Assembly (NCBI RefSeq): GCF_001705515.1
Contig: NZ_MDJS01000002.1
Span: 868,001-932,000 of the forward strand
Reading direction: 5' to 3'
Origin: Mucilaginibacter sp. PPCGB 2223
GTDB lineage: Bacteria > Bacteroidota > Bacteroidia > Sphingobacteriales > Sphingobacteriaceae
Length of the DNA stretch: 64,000 nt
In this document: positions 51,118 to 59,284 of the stretch, one piece after another
Numbering within the stretch: position 1 is the first letter of the stretch
How the letters are laid out: each line of letters opens with the position of its first letter
Made by a program: the position numbers and the translations under genes
The notes under the pieces: model-generated
Databases searched by the model: none
Told to the model about the DNA's origin: nothing
What the model saw: the letters and a program-made list of their open reading frames with translations, nothing else

Positions 51118-51267
51118 CTAAACTGCGTAATAAAACAAGGTATAAGTTCCCGGCGCTTCGGTAATGATCAGTATATCTTCGCGCGCTATGTGGTTGTCAT
51201 TTATAAAAGCGGTGATATCCCTTAAGGGGTGAAAGCTGTTAAATGCTACTGATTTTAATGTTTTCAT
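51118..51267 (-). CDS. Small 49-residue protein of unknown function
   Basis: Reading from ATG 51267 on the minus strand gives MKTLKSVAFNSFHPLRDITA, FINDNHIAREDILIITEAPG and TYTLFYYAV, then TAG at 51118. The codon usage resembles the surrounding coding sequence, and the predicted alpha/beta structure looks genuine (helix FHPLRDITAFINDN, strands EDILIIT and YTLFYYA). It lies between the convergent DUF6807 gene and the biotin carboxylase gene on the same strand as the latter, 51 bp downstream of its stop codon. No partner or motif is recognised. Confidence 0.65.
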   Translation of the reverse strand: MKTLKSVAFNSFHPLRDITAFINDNHIAREDILIITEAPGTYTLFYYAV

Positions 51268-51291
51268 AGTTTGATATATGTTAGCCAAAAT

Positions 51292-51318
51292 CTTGAAGTC
51301 ACAATTTGTGACTTCAAG
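51292..51318 (-). terminator. Palindrome directly after the biotin carboxylase gene
   Basis: A perfect 13-bp inverted repeat cttgaagtcacaa / ttgtgacttcaag with a 1-nt centre, touching the stop codon of the carboxylase. The T-run is short (atttt), so it may be a weak terminator or a protein-binding dyad. Confidence 0.5.
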
Positions 51319-52803
51319 TTATAAAGCTTTTCTATTTTTAACCCAATTACTTTCCGTGCCTATTACTGTCTCTGCCACTGCTACTTTACTGCCCTCTTTT
51401 AAAAGCTTAGCCATAACCAGGGCGGCTATCTCCGCCTCGTCGGCGTTCTGGGTCTTCAGTACATCGGGTGTAAAATATTTTTTAACAAAGTGCGTGTCAA
51501 ACTTGCCCGATGTAAAGGCCTCGTGCTGCAGCACAAACCTGCCAAAGCCGAGCGTTGTGGTAATGCCGGTTATATGGTATTCGTCAATAGCGCGTATCAT
51601 GCGGTCGATAGCCTCGGTACGGTCGGCGCCGTAGGTTATCAGCTTGGCAATCATCGGGTCGTAATAGATCGGTATCTCCATGCCCTGTTCAAAACCGTCG
51701 TCAACCCTTACGCCAGGTCCTTTGGGAGTAGTGTAGGTTTGCAGTGTGCCGATATCCGGTAAAAAATCATTCGCGGGGTCTTCGGCATAAACACGTAATT
51801 CAATGGCATGGCCTTTTATTTCCAGGTCTTCCTGTTTAAAGCTGATGGCTTTGCCCCGTGCTATCTCTATCTGCTCCTTCACCAGGTCAATGCCAGTTAT
51901 TAATTCGCTCACCGGGTGCTCCACCTGCAGGCGGGTGTTCATCTCCAGGAAATAAAAGTTCAGGTCATCATCCATGATAAACTCCACCGTACCTGCGCCG
52001 GTATAGTTTACGCTGCGGCCCACATCTACGGCGCATTTGCCCATACGCTGGCGTATCTCTGGCGTCAGTATAGATGATGGCGCTTCCTCGATCACCTTTT
52101 GATGGCGCCGCTGTACCGAGCATTCGCGCTCGAACAGGTGCACGATGTTGCCATGCGTATCGCCCAATATCTGTATCTCGATGTGCCTTGGCGACGATAC
52201 ATAACGCTCAATAAACACCGAGCCATCGCCAAAGGCCGATGTTGCTTCGCTCACGGCCAGGGCCATTTGCTCTTCAAAATCTTCTACGCGGTCAACAATG
52301 CGCATGCCTTTGCCGCCGCCGCCGGCCGCCGCCTTGATCAGGATAGGGAAACCTACTTCGCTTGCGCGGATCTTGGCCACCACCACATCAGTTATCGCTT
52401 CCTCCGTGCCGGGCACCATGGGTATATTGTATTTTAGTGCTGCCGCTTTCGCCGATAGCTTGTTGCCCATCACTTCCATAGCCTCGGGCGATGGGCCAAC
52501 CAGAATCAGCCCCGCTTCGCGCACCTGTTTGGCAAATGCCGGGTTTTCCGAAAGGAAACCATAACCGGGATGAATAGCCTCGGCCCCCGTTTGTTTACAT
52601 GCTGCTATGATCTTATCGCCAACCAGGTACGACTGGTTCGACGGTGCCGGGCCAATATGTACCGCTTCATCGGCATAACGTACGTGTAACGCATTCCGGT
52701 CGGCATCGCTGTAAACAGCTACGGTTTTGATGCCCATTTCGCGCGCCGAGCGCATTATCCTTAAAGCTATTTCGCCACGGTTGGCTACTAATAATTTTTT
52801 CAT
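51319..52803 (-). CDS. Biotin carboxylase subunit of an acyl-CoA carboxylase
   Basis: A 494-residue ATP-grasp enzyme that carboxylates biotin. The N-terminal GRxG-like start KKLLVANRGEIALRIMRSAR is diagnostic; HPGYGFLSENPAFA, the glycine-rich KAAAGGGGKGMRI, FIERYVSSPRHIEIQILGD, EMNTRLQVEHPVSE and the C-terminal lid follow. The chain ends at NWVKNRKAL without a biotinyl-lipoyl domain (no AMKM motif), so the carrier is a separate protein. The last 45 residues beyond the standard AccC length are typical of propionyl/methylcrotonyl carboxylase alpha chains. The likely partner carboxyltransferase is at 9881-11509. ATG 52803 is chosen over upstream in-frame starts. Confidence 0.95.
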   Translation of the reverse strand: MKKLLVANRGEIALRIMRSAREMGIKTVAVYSDADRNALHVRYADEAVHIGPAPSNQSYLVGDKIIAACKQTGAEAIHPGYGFLSENPAFAKQVREAGLILVGPSPEAMEVMGNKLSAKAAALKYNIPMVPGTEEAITDVVVAKIRASEVGFPILIKAAAGGGGKGMRIVDRVEDFEEQMALAVSEATSAFGDGSVFIERYVSSPRHIEIQILGDTHGNIVHLFERECSVQRRHQKVIEEAPSSILTPEIRQRMGKCAVDVGRSVNYTGAGTVEFIMDDDLNFYFLEMNTRLQVEHPVSELITGIDLVKEQIEIARGKAISFKQEDLEIKGHAIELRVYAEDPANDFLPDIGTLQTYTTPKGPGVRVDDGFEQGMEIPIYYDPMIAKLITYGADRTEAIDRMIRAIDEYHITGITTTLGFGRFVLQHEAFTSGKFDTHFVKKYFTPDVLKTQNADEAEIAALVMAKLLKEGSKVAVAETVIGTESNWVKNRKAL

Positions 52804-53012
52804 GCTTAGCAAAGTTAAAAGTTTAACCCGAATTGCCTAAAGCAGCCAAAATGCATAAAAATGGTTTGTTTTTTTAAGCGGTTTTGTATAGCAATGCATA
52901 CAAAAAGCGTTATTGTAACTTTTTAGTTACTTTAATTATACGCTCTTAGCTTCCGATTGCATTAAAAAGGGCATACAACTACCCTTGGCATAACGTTTGG
53001 AGCGTGCAGATT

Positions 53013-53729
53013 ATGAAAAACATTAAACACTGCCTTTTTAGCTTTTCCCTATATCTTATTGCTCTTACGGGCATATTCTCATCATCCCGGGCTTTCGGTC
53101 AGATCGATTTTTTCTACGGTAAAAATACGCACGGTTTACGTATAGGCGCAGGTGCGGGTTTAGCAGGATTAGTTACCCACTATAATAGTAACCCGTTACA
53201 GTTGGTTTATGATGGTAGCCTCGACTACGACTTTAACCCTTACCTGTCCATTGGTATCGAGGGGCAGTACGGCACTCTTAAAGGTGTTGATACCTATGAG
53301 CCGCATCATCAGTATTATACCAGCAGTACTAATAAATTCAGGGCAGCTAATATCAACCTTAAAGCCGCGCTTGGGCTTTTTTACGATTTTTATCCTAACA
53401 ATGCTTTTCAGGATGCCCTAAAGCGCATGTATATAGGAGTGGGTTTCGGTAAAATGAAGGATAAAATCAGCTTTACCTACGACCCCGAACGGGCTCAATA
53501 CGTATATGGCACACCTCATACTTACGACCTGATAACTGTCGTGCCGTTTTCGTTCGGCACTTATATCGATCTGCCTAACCTTCTTGGTTACGACAGGATC
53601 GAGATCAATCCCAATTATCAGTTCACCTTTATGGATTCCATGTATTCAGACGGATATATATCAAACCAGTACAGCCATCTTAAAGGTTTTTACAATATGG
53701 TATCGATCAATATCAAGTATAAGTTTTAA
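53013..53729 (+). CDS. Outer-membrane beta-barrel protein, first of a tandem pair
   Basis: A 238-residue exported protein with a signal peptide ending SSRAFGQ. The rest is strand-rich with repeated aromatic-Gly segments (IDFFYGKNTHGLRIGAGAGL, DYDFNPYLSIGIEGQYGTLK, LGLFYDFYPNN, MYIGVGFGKM, YDRIEINPNYQFTF) and a final strand GFYNMVSINIKYKF ending in phenylalanine, the usual mark of an outer-membrane barrel. The family resembles OmpW/OprF-type small barrels but I do not recognise a named family. The gene at 53788-54549 is a clear paralogue, so this is a tandem duplication. Confidence 0.85.
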   Translation: MKNIKHCLFSFSLYLIALTGIFSSSRAFGQIDFFYGKNTHGLRIGAGAGLAGLVTHYNSNPLQLVYDGSLDYDFNPYLSIGIEGQYGTLKGVDTYEPHHQYYTSSTNKFRAANINLKAALGLFYDFYPNNAFQDALKRMYIGVGFGKMKDKISFTYDPERAQYVYGTPHTYDLITVVPFSFGTYIDLPNLLGYDRIEINPNYQFTFMDSMYSDGYISNQYSHLKGFYNMVSINIKYKF

Positions 53730-53787
53730 TTTATTAATTATTGGATAATTATACGGGTTTTTATAGATTTACCTGTAAACTATTGGT

Positions 53788-54549
53788 ATGCCCTATTTTC
53801 CAACTTCTTACGCCCCCGGTAACACCGGCCGAAATCTCGTCAGGTATCTTTTTAAGCCCCGTAAACTCATTTTTATTATCGCGCTAAGCATCGTTGTATT
53901 TAATGTTGCACCAGCTTATGGCCAGATCGATTATTTTTTTGGCAGGCATCCCAGCGGCCTGCGCCTTGGTTTGGGCGGCGGGGTTACCCAACTGGCTACC
54001 CATTATAATGATAACCCCCACATCGGTTGCTTTATCGCCACGCTCGACTACGAGTTCAGTCCTTACTTTTCGGCAGGCATCGAAGGGCAGATAGGCACAC
54101 TGCAGGGCATCGACACCAATAACCCGCCACGGCAATACATTCACAGCAGTACCAACGATTTTAAAGCTATCAACTTTAATATGAAATTTGGTTTGGGTCT
54201 GATTAATGATTTTGAACCTGAAAACAAGTTTCAGGATGCCGTTAAGCGTTTGTACCTGGGCATAGGCGGTGGCGTGATGAAAAGTAATATCGCTTTCACT
54301 TACGACAGAAGTATAACAGATCCTTATTTCGATGTTAAACCCTACGGCTATGTGCCCATAATACCGCTAAATATTGGCACCTTTATAGATATAGGTAATA
54401 TTTTTGGTTACGATAGGGTAGAGATCAACCCGAACTATCAAATTACCTACATTGCGTCGCCTTACCCCGATGGGTTTAAGTCGACCGCCGACAGTAACCT
54501 CAAAGGCTTTTACAGCCTGTTATCGCTCACGGTTAAATTGAAGCTATAA
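53788..54549 (+). CDS. Outer-membrane beta-barrel protein, second of a tandem pair
   Basis: A 253-residue exported protein paralogous to the one before it: IDYFFGRHPSGLRLGLGGGV, DYEFSPYFSAGIEGQIGTLQ, FGLGLINDFEPENKFQDAVK, RLYLGIGGGVMKSNI, YDRVEINPNYQITY and the last strand LKGFYSLLSLTVKLKL align almost position by position. The signal peptide ends APAYGQ but is preceded by an unusually long charged segment (MPYFPTSYAPGNTGRNLVRY); the true start may be internal. Gap to the first copy is 58 bp. Function is unknown; probably a small porin-like barrel. Confidence 0.83.
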   Translation: MPYFPTSYAPGNTGRNLVRYLFKPRKLIFIIALSIVVFNVAPAYGQIDYFFGRHPSGLRLGLGGGVTQLATHYNDNPHIGCFIATLDYEFSPYFSAGIEGQIGTLQGIDTNNPPRQYIHSSTNDFKAINFNMKFGLGLINDFEPENKFQDAVKRLYLGIGGGVMKSNIAFTYDRSITDPYFDVKPYGYVPIIPLNIGTFIDIGNIFGYDRVEINPNYQITYIASPYPDGFKSTADSNLKGFYSLLSLTVKLKL

Positions 54550-54622
54550 TTTATCATTTGCTAACAAAACGCGCCATAATTATTTACCGCGTTTTGTTTA
54601 AATTTGTGTTTAAACTGGTTTT

Positions 54623-54967
54623 ATGCAGCAGCCCCCGTTTCGGTTTTTCGATGATATTGCCACGCGCGAGATAGCCCCCGGCTTTTTTTCAAAGCTTGTT
54701 CATACACCCAATAACACCATCAATTTTATCACGGTTAAAGCAGGCTGCTCAGTACCGCTGCACCAGCATATACACCGGCAAAGCTCGTTCGTGATCGAGG
54801 GCGAATTCGAGATGACCGTCGCCGGCGAAACACGTATCCTCACACCTTCGTCCTTCGTGGTGATCGAACCTGATACGATACATGGTGGTACTGCCGTTAC
54901 CGATTGTAAACTGATCGATATTTTTGACCCCGTAAGGGAGGATTATAAAAAGCTGACCGAGCAATGA
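54623..54967 (+). CDS. Cupin domain protein
   Basis: A 114-residue single-domain cupin. GCSVPLHQHIHRQSSFVIEG and EFEMTVAGETRILTPSSFVV, then IEPDTIHGG hold the two cupin motifs with His residues at the metal-binding positions (HQH, H and E). Such proteins bind a divalent metal and act as dioxygenases, isomerases or regulators; the reaction here is unknown. Its stop codon overlaps the start of the next gene by 4 bp (ATGA), implying translational coupling to the esterase. Confidence 0.9.
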   Translation: MQQPPFRFFDDIATREIAPGFFSKLVHTPNNTINFITVKAGCSVPLHQHIHRQSSFVIEGEFEMTVAGETRILTPSSFVVIEPDTIHGGTAVTDCKLIDIFDPVREDYKKLTEQ

Positions 54968-55863
54968 GGAGATCAGCCGCCTTAATACTTCTTATTTTAT
55001 GCGCCCTGCAGCTAATAGCCCAGGATGGTGTTAAGTATCCTGCCAATCCCTATCCCAAAGGTTATACAGCACAACTTAACGTGGTTTATACCAAAGTGTT
55101 TAATTACGAGTGCAAAATGGACCTTTACCTGGCGCCAAAGCTTGGCAGGCCATCGCCGGTAGTGATCAATATACACGGCGGCGGCTGGACGAGCGGCACC
55201 AAAGAGTCGCAATACGGTTTCGGGCTGTTTTATAAGCTTGGATATTCAGTTGCCAATATCGAGTACCGCATGCTGCCCACTGCGCCGGCCCCTGCGGCTA
55301 TCGAGGATGTGCGCTGCGCGCTCATCTATCTTGTATCAAATGCGCACGAGCTAAATATCGATGTCAATAAGATCGTTATCATCGGCTCGTCGGCAGGGGC
55401 GCACCTGGGCCTGATGGCCGGTTTTTTAGGGAACAATACCATTTTCGACGACGATTGCCCTCACCAGCACCAGGTTAAGGTTGCCGCTATTATCGATCAG
55501 TACGGCCCGACCGACCTGGTAAGTATGGCTACCATGTTCAACGGCTACAACGCCGTTACCAACTGGCTCGGCCCGCATAAAGGCGATATCAACTTCATTA
55601 AATTTATATCGCCCATTATCTATGTTAATAAATACTGTCCGCCGGTGTTGATATTGCATGGCACCGCCGATCCGTTGGTGCCTTACCAGCAATCGGCCGA
55701 CCTGTACAATAAACTGCAGGCAGCCGGCGTAAAAACGCGCTTTATCACCGTGCAGGGCGGCGGGCATGGCGGTTTCCCCGATACCAAAAACAGGGAGTTC
55801 AACGGCATAGTCGAAAGCTTTTTAACCGAGCTCGGCATTTATGATTCGCAACATTCTTACTAA
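54964..55863 (+). CDS. Secreted alpha/beta-hydrolase (BD-FAE/HSL-like esterase)
   Basis: A 299-residue exported hydrolase with a signal peptide ending LQLIAQ. The oxyanion motif HGGGW is at residues 65-69 approximately, the nucleophile S143 in GSSAG, the acid D236 in GTADPLVP and the base H268 in GGGHGGF. HGGGW-type enzymes of this group act as carboxylesterases, often deacetylating polysaccharides or releasing feruloyl groups. It follows the cupin gene with a 4-bp overlap, so the pair is one translational unit. Substrate is unproven. Confidence 0.94.
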   Translation: MRRSAALILLILCALQLIAQDGVKYPANPYPKGYTAQLNVVYTKVFNYECKMDLYLAPKLGRPSPVVINIHGGGWTSGTKESQYGFGLFYKLGYSVANIEYRMLPTAPAPAAIEDVRCALIYLVSNAHELNIDVNKIVIIGSSAGAHLGLMAGFLGNNTIFDDDCPHQHQVKVAAIIDQYGPTDLVSMATMFNGYNAVTNWLGPHKGDINFIKFISPIIYVNKYCPPVLILHGTADPLVPYQQSADLYNKLQAAGVKTRFITVQGGGHGGFPDTKNREFNGIVESFLTELGIYDSQHSY

Positions 55864-55920
55864 ATAAAACAAACATTTCCTATCAGGTTTGTTATACTAC
55901 AAACAAACCTGTGTCGGATT

Positions 55921-56430
55921 ATGAAATACGCATTTGTTTTAGGGAGCAACGCCTATATAGCCAACCAGGGCGTTATTACTTTTTTTGAGGATACTCAGGA
56001 GAAGGAATTTTTAAGGGTACGATCGGTTTTTAAACCGGTAAGGGAAGGCAATACCGAATTAGCTGTAAATATCCATATCAAAAATCGCGAAGGGTATAAT
56101 ATAGATGTGCTGGATAATAAAACAATGAACAGTACCCGCATCGACGATTCGCCCGGAAGGTTTAAGGTATTCAACACCGATGGCTCAACCCTGATTGATG
56201 TGCACCAGTTAGAAAAACACGATTACATGCACCTGTCGCACCATATTACTGCCGAACTGGAGCGCTATGAGCATATAGCCGTTATCAGGGTGTTTGGTCA
56301 TTTTATGGTTGGCGATCACCGCATCAGCATCGATAACGAAAAACTGTTTATCGATAACGAAAGCTTTGCCGAGTCGGTACTGATTGGCCAGGGTGGCGTA
56401 CAACTGCGCGCCGATGGCGTGCTGTTGTAA
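55921..56430 (+). CDS. Hypothetical beta-rich protein
   Basis: A 169-residue protein I do not recognise, without a signal peptide or membrane segment. It is strand-rich (KYAFVLGSNAYIANQGVITF, EFLRVRSVFKPV, LAVNIHIKN, RFKVFNTDGSTLIDVH, HIAVIRVFGHFMVGDHRISI) with an internal near-repeat IDNEKLF/IDNESF around residues 138-150. It follows the esterase gene by 57 bp and precedes the esterase-SMP-30 fusion, but no functional link is evident. Codon use matches neighbours. Confidence 0.7.
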   Translation: MKYAFVLGSNAYIANQGVITFFEDTQEKEFLRVRSVFKPVREGNTELAVNIHIKNREGYNIDVLDNKTMNSTRIDDSPGRFKVFNTDGSTLIDVHQLEKHDYMHLSHHITAELERYEHIAVIRVFGHFMVGDHRISIDNEKLFIDNESFAESVLIGQGGVQLRADGVLL

Positions 56431-56549
56431 TTTTTAGGGCGTTCCCCGTTCGGGCCGTGCTGTACCTGCCTGTCGCCAACGCAAACTATAAGCATATGCG
56501 GGCAATGGGTCCTTATTGCTTATATTTGATCAGCTAACCCAACCTTCCT

Positions 56550-58280
56550 ATGAGAAACCTGCTGGTCATTCTGCTGTGCTTTTTGCCGATCATATGTTTT
56601 AGCCAAACACCCGCCGAAAAATACCCGGTCGATTCGGCCTCGGTAGAGCATCCCGGCGTGCCTAAAGGCGAGATATTGAAATTTACATTTGCTGACTCCA
56701 AAATATTCCCCGGCACCTGGCGCGAATATATGGTTTACGTACCTGCCCAGTACGATCCGGCTAAACCCGCCTGCGTATTTGTCGATCAGGATGGTATCCA
56801 GTTTAAATCGCCAACGGTATTTGATAACCTGATACACAGCAAAGAAATGCCGGTTACCATTGGCGTATATATCACACCGGGCCGTGTGCTGGCAAAGGAT
56901 ACTACCGCGCTCGACCGCTACAACCGCAGCCTCGAATTTGACGGCCTGGGTGATGCTTATGCCCGTTTTGTGCTGGATGAATTGCTGCCCGATGTAGAGA
57001 AACATAAAACTACCAATGGCCGGGCCATCGTATTATCGCATAATGGTAACGACCGCATGATAGCCGGTACCAGCAGCGGCGCTATCGCCGCCTTTACAGC
57101 CGCCTGGGAACGGCCCGACGCTTTTAGCCGGGTAATGAGTGGCATTGGTACCTACGTTAGCCTGCGCGGCGGCGACCGCTATCCCGGGCTTATCCGTAAG
57201 TATGAGCCCAAACCTATCCGCATATTTTTGCAGGACGGCTCGCACGACCTGAATATTTATGGCGGAGATTGGTTTTATGCCAACCAGATGATGGAGCGGG
57301 CGTTTACCTTTGCCGGGTACGAGGTTAACCATGCCTGGGGCGAAGGCGCGCATAGCGGCGCACAAAGTACCGCCCTTTTTGCCGATGCCATGCGCTGGCT
57401 ATGGAAAGATTATCCGGCGCCGGTTAAAGCAGGCAAAAGTAAAAATGCTATGCTCGGTGAGATTTTGATTGATAGGGAAGGGTGGGAAAAGGTTAGTGGC
57501 GATTATGGATTGCTCAGCGAGTTTAAAGCAGATCGGGAGGGGGAGATTTGCTTACGGGATATAAAAACTAATAAATGGTATACGATTGACCATGATAATA
57601 GAATTAAAGTTGAAAGGCATCCTAAACCCAAGGTGTTAAAAAGCGATGCATCTCCTCATGGAATGAAAAGCTTAGTAGTTGTTGCTTTTAATAAAGATGC
57701 CGAAATAGACTATTATAAATATCCTTTTTCAGGCAACGACCTGGTAAATAATAATTTTATGTATTTGACGGGTACAACCGGTTCCGTTGATGGTGGTAAA
57801 ATTTTAATGTTTAAAGACTATTCAAAAAAATTAGTCGTGGATAGAGGCCTCAACCACCCTTATGGCCTGGCCCTAACGCCTGACCATTCCCAACTCTATG
57901 TAACCGAATCAAACACCCACTGGATTTGGATATACAACATTAACGCCGATGGTACTTTAAGTAATAAGCAGCGGTATGGCTGGCTGCACTCGCCCGATAC
58001 CACCGATAACGCGCAGCCCCGCGGTATCAAAGTCGACCGCGACGGCCGGGTTTACGTGGCTACGGCTTTAGGCATACAGGTGCTCGATCAGGTTGGCCGC
58101 GTTAATGCTATTTTACCTTTACCGTTTGGTGCCGGCCCTGCTATCGACCTTTGCTTCGGCGGGAAAGATTTTAACGAGTTATTTGTTATTACCCGCGATA
58201 AGATCTATCGGCGTAAGCTAAACGTGCACGGCATGAATGATTTTGACCCGCCTGTAAAGCCTGCCAAGCCGCATCTGTAA
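56550..58280 (+). CDS. Esterase-SMP-30/gluconolactonase fusion protein
   Basis: A 576-residue exported fusion. Signal peptide ends IICFSQ. Residues about 25-295 are an esterase D/Fes-like alpha/beta-hydrolase (CVFVDQDGIQF, GTSSGAIAAFTAAWERPDAF with the nucleophile Ser, HAWGEGAHSGAQST with the catalytic His). Residues about 390-565 form a six-bladed SMP-30/gluconolactonase-type propeller (NHPYGLALTPDHSQLYVTES, then GIKVDRDGRVYVATALGIQV). Between them, about residues 300-430, the DNA (about 57450-57840) is strikingly more AT-rich than either flank. Probably a two-step enzyme that de-esterifies and then opens a sugar lactone; this is inference. Confidence 0.9.
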   Translation: MRNLLVILLCFLPIICFSQTPAEKYPVDSASVEHPGVPKGEILKFTFADSKIFPGTWREYMVYVPAQYDPAKPACVFVDQDGIQFKSPTVFDNLIHSKEMPVTIGVYITPGRVLAKDTTALDRYNRSLEFDGLGDAYARFVLDELLPDVEKHKTTNGRAIVLSHNGNDRMIAGTSSGAIAAFTAAWERPDAFSRVMSGIGTYVSLRGGDRYPGLIRKYEPKPIRIFLQDGSHDLNIYGGDWFYANQMMERAFTFAGYEVNHAWGEGAHSGAQSTALFADAMRWLWKDYPAPVKAGKSKNAMLGEILIDREGWEKVSGDYGLLSEFKADREGEICLRDIKTNKWYTIDHDNRIKVERHPKPKVLKSDASPHGMKSLVVVAFNKDAEIDYYKYPFSGNDLVNNNFMYLTGTTGSVDGGKILMFKDYSKKLVVDRGLNHPYGLALTPDHSQLYVTESNTHWIWIYNINADGTLSNKQRYGWLHSPDTTDNAQPRGIKVDRDGRVYVATALGIQVLDQVGRVNAILPLPFGAGPAIDLCFGGKDFNELFVITRDKIYRRKLNVHGMNDFDPPVKPAKPHL

Positions 58281-58282
58281 TG

Positions 58283-58654
58283 TTATGCCTGTATAACCGA
58301 AATAAAATTGCCCGCCGGGTCCTTAAACCAGGCTATCAGCGGGCCGCCTTTACGAAAGATACCCTTGTCATCGGTTTGCATTTGCCCGGTGTAATGTTCA
58401 AATTTTATGCCTTTGGCAGTGAGTTCATCCACCGCTTTTTCCACATCGCTCACCTTAAAATTAAGGATGGTAAAAGTTGCCGGCTGATGGTTGGGTTTGG
58501 GATAGATAAATACATGCGTGCCGTTGCCGATATCCAGGTCAAGGCCTTCTTTTTGCTCGGTTACTTTAAGGTCAAGCACATCGCCATAAAAGGTTTTTGC
58601 CTGTTGCAGGTCGTTAACCGAAAACCCGCTGAATGCTTCGTTATAGCTAAACAT
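58283..58654 (-). CDS. VOC family protein
   Basis: A 123-residue VOC/glyoxalase-fold protein made of two beta-alpha-beta-beta-beta modules: GFSVNDLQQAKTFYGDVLDL, KVTEQKEGLDLDIGNGTHVF, then ILNFKVSDVEKAVDELTAKG and GPLIAWFKDPAGNFISVIQ. It is the second VOC gene in the window and unrelated in sequence to the one at 33998. It probably binds a metal or a small hydrophobic compound. It is convergent with the fusion gene, their stop codons 2 bp apart. Confidence 0.93.
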   Translation of the reverse strand: MFSYNEAFSGFSVNDLQQAKTFYGDVLDLKVTEQKEGLDLDIGNGTHVFIYPKPNHQPATFTILNFKVSDVEKAVDELTAKGIKFEHYTGQMQTDDKGIFRKGGPLIAWFKDPAGNFISVIQA

Positions 58655-58726
58655 AATGCTGCACTTTATTTAGGATAAGAGTTTCGGGGAGGATTTTGTT
58701 TTTACCTGTTTAAAAACGCGCGGCTT

Positions 58727-59086
58727 TTAGCTAATCAGCAGCTCTATTTTTCTCAGCATTTCGCGCATTTCAAAAGGCTTGGCCAGGTAATTATCTGCAC
58801 CGGCGTCTGTAGCTGCTTTGGCCACATTTAAACTGGCCGATATCAGTATGATGGGTATATGCGCTGTTTTGGGGTCGGTTTTTAGCACTTTGCATATCTC
58901 CGTGCCGCTTAGCCCGGGCATCCAGATATCCAATAAAAACAAATCAGGCGCGTTTTGCCCTGCAATTTCGAGCACGTTGTCACCATCCAGAGTGGTAATC
59001 ACATCATACCCCTTAAAATGCAGCATTGCCTCGATAGCTTCCAGTATACCCGGATCATCGTCGGCAACTAAAATTTTTTTACCCAT
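58727..59086 (-). CDS. Stand-alone receiver (CheY-like) response regulator
   Basis: A 119-residue single-domain receiver. The acidic pocket is VADDDP (D10, D11), the phosphoacceptor D53 in LLDIWMPG, the switch residue in LISASLN (S or T position) and the conserved Lys in YLAKPFEM. There is no output domain, so it passes phosphate on, binds a partner directly or acts as a sink. It is divergently transcribed from a GAF-PAS protein with a kinase-like H-box (59285-60367) and lies close to its paralogue (62252-63376), which makes it their most likely partner (inference). Confidence 0.94.
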   Translation of the reverse strand: MGKKILVADDDPGILEAIEAMLHFKGYDVITTLDGDNVLEIAGQNAPDLFLLDIWMPGLSGTEICKVLKTDPKTAHIPIILISASLNVAKAATDAGADNYLAKPFEMREMLRKIELLIS

Positions 59087-59158
59087 TTATTTACAACAGT
59101 AATACAACAACAATAATATAATTTTTAAATGTAACATTAATGTCACTATTTTATATAA

Positions 59159-59188
59159 TTGATAAGATGGCAAACAAAGCTATCTTTG
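59159..59188 (+). promoter_or_regulatory. Bacteroidota-type promoter of the GAF-PAS gene
   Basis: ttg at 59159-59161, a 19-nt spacer and tatctttg at 59181-59188 match TTG/TAnnTTTG. The transcript would have a 5' leader of about 90 nt before ATG 59285. Confidence 0.55.
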
Positions 59189-59284
59189 CTGATACTTATA
59201 TCGGGCATATACGCCTGATCGTTTTTCAGTGATATTTATTAACAAAATTGAATCCAAATACTTATTAATTAAGTATAAGCCGAA

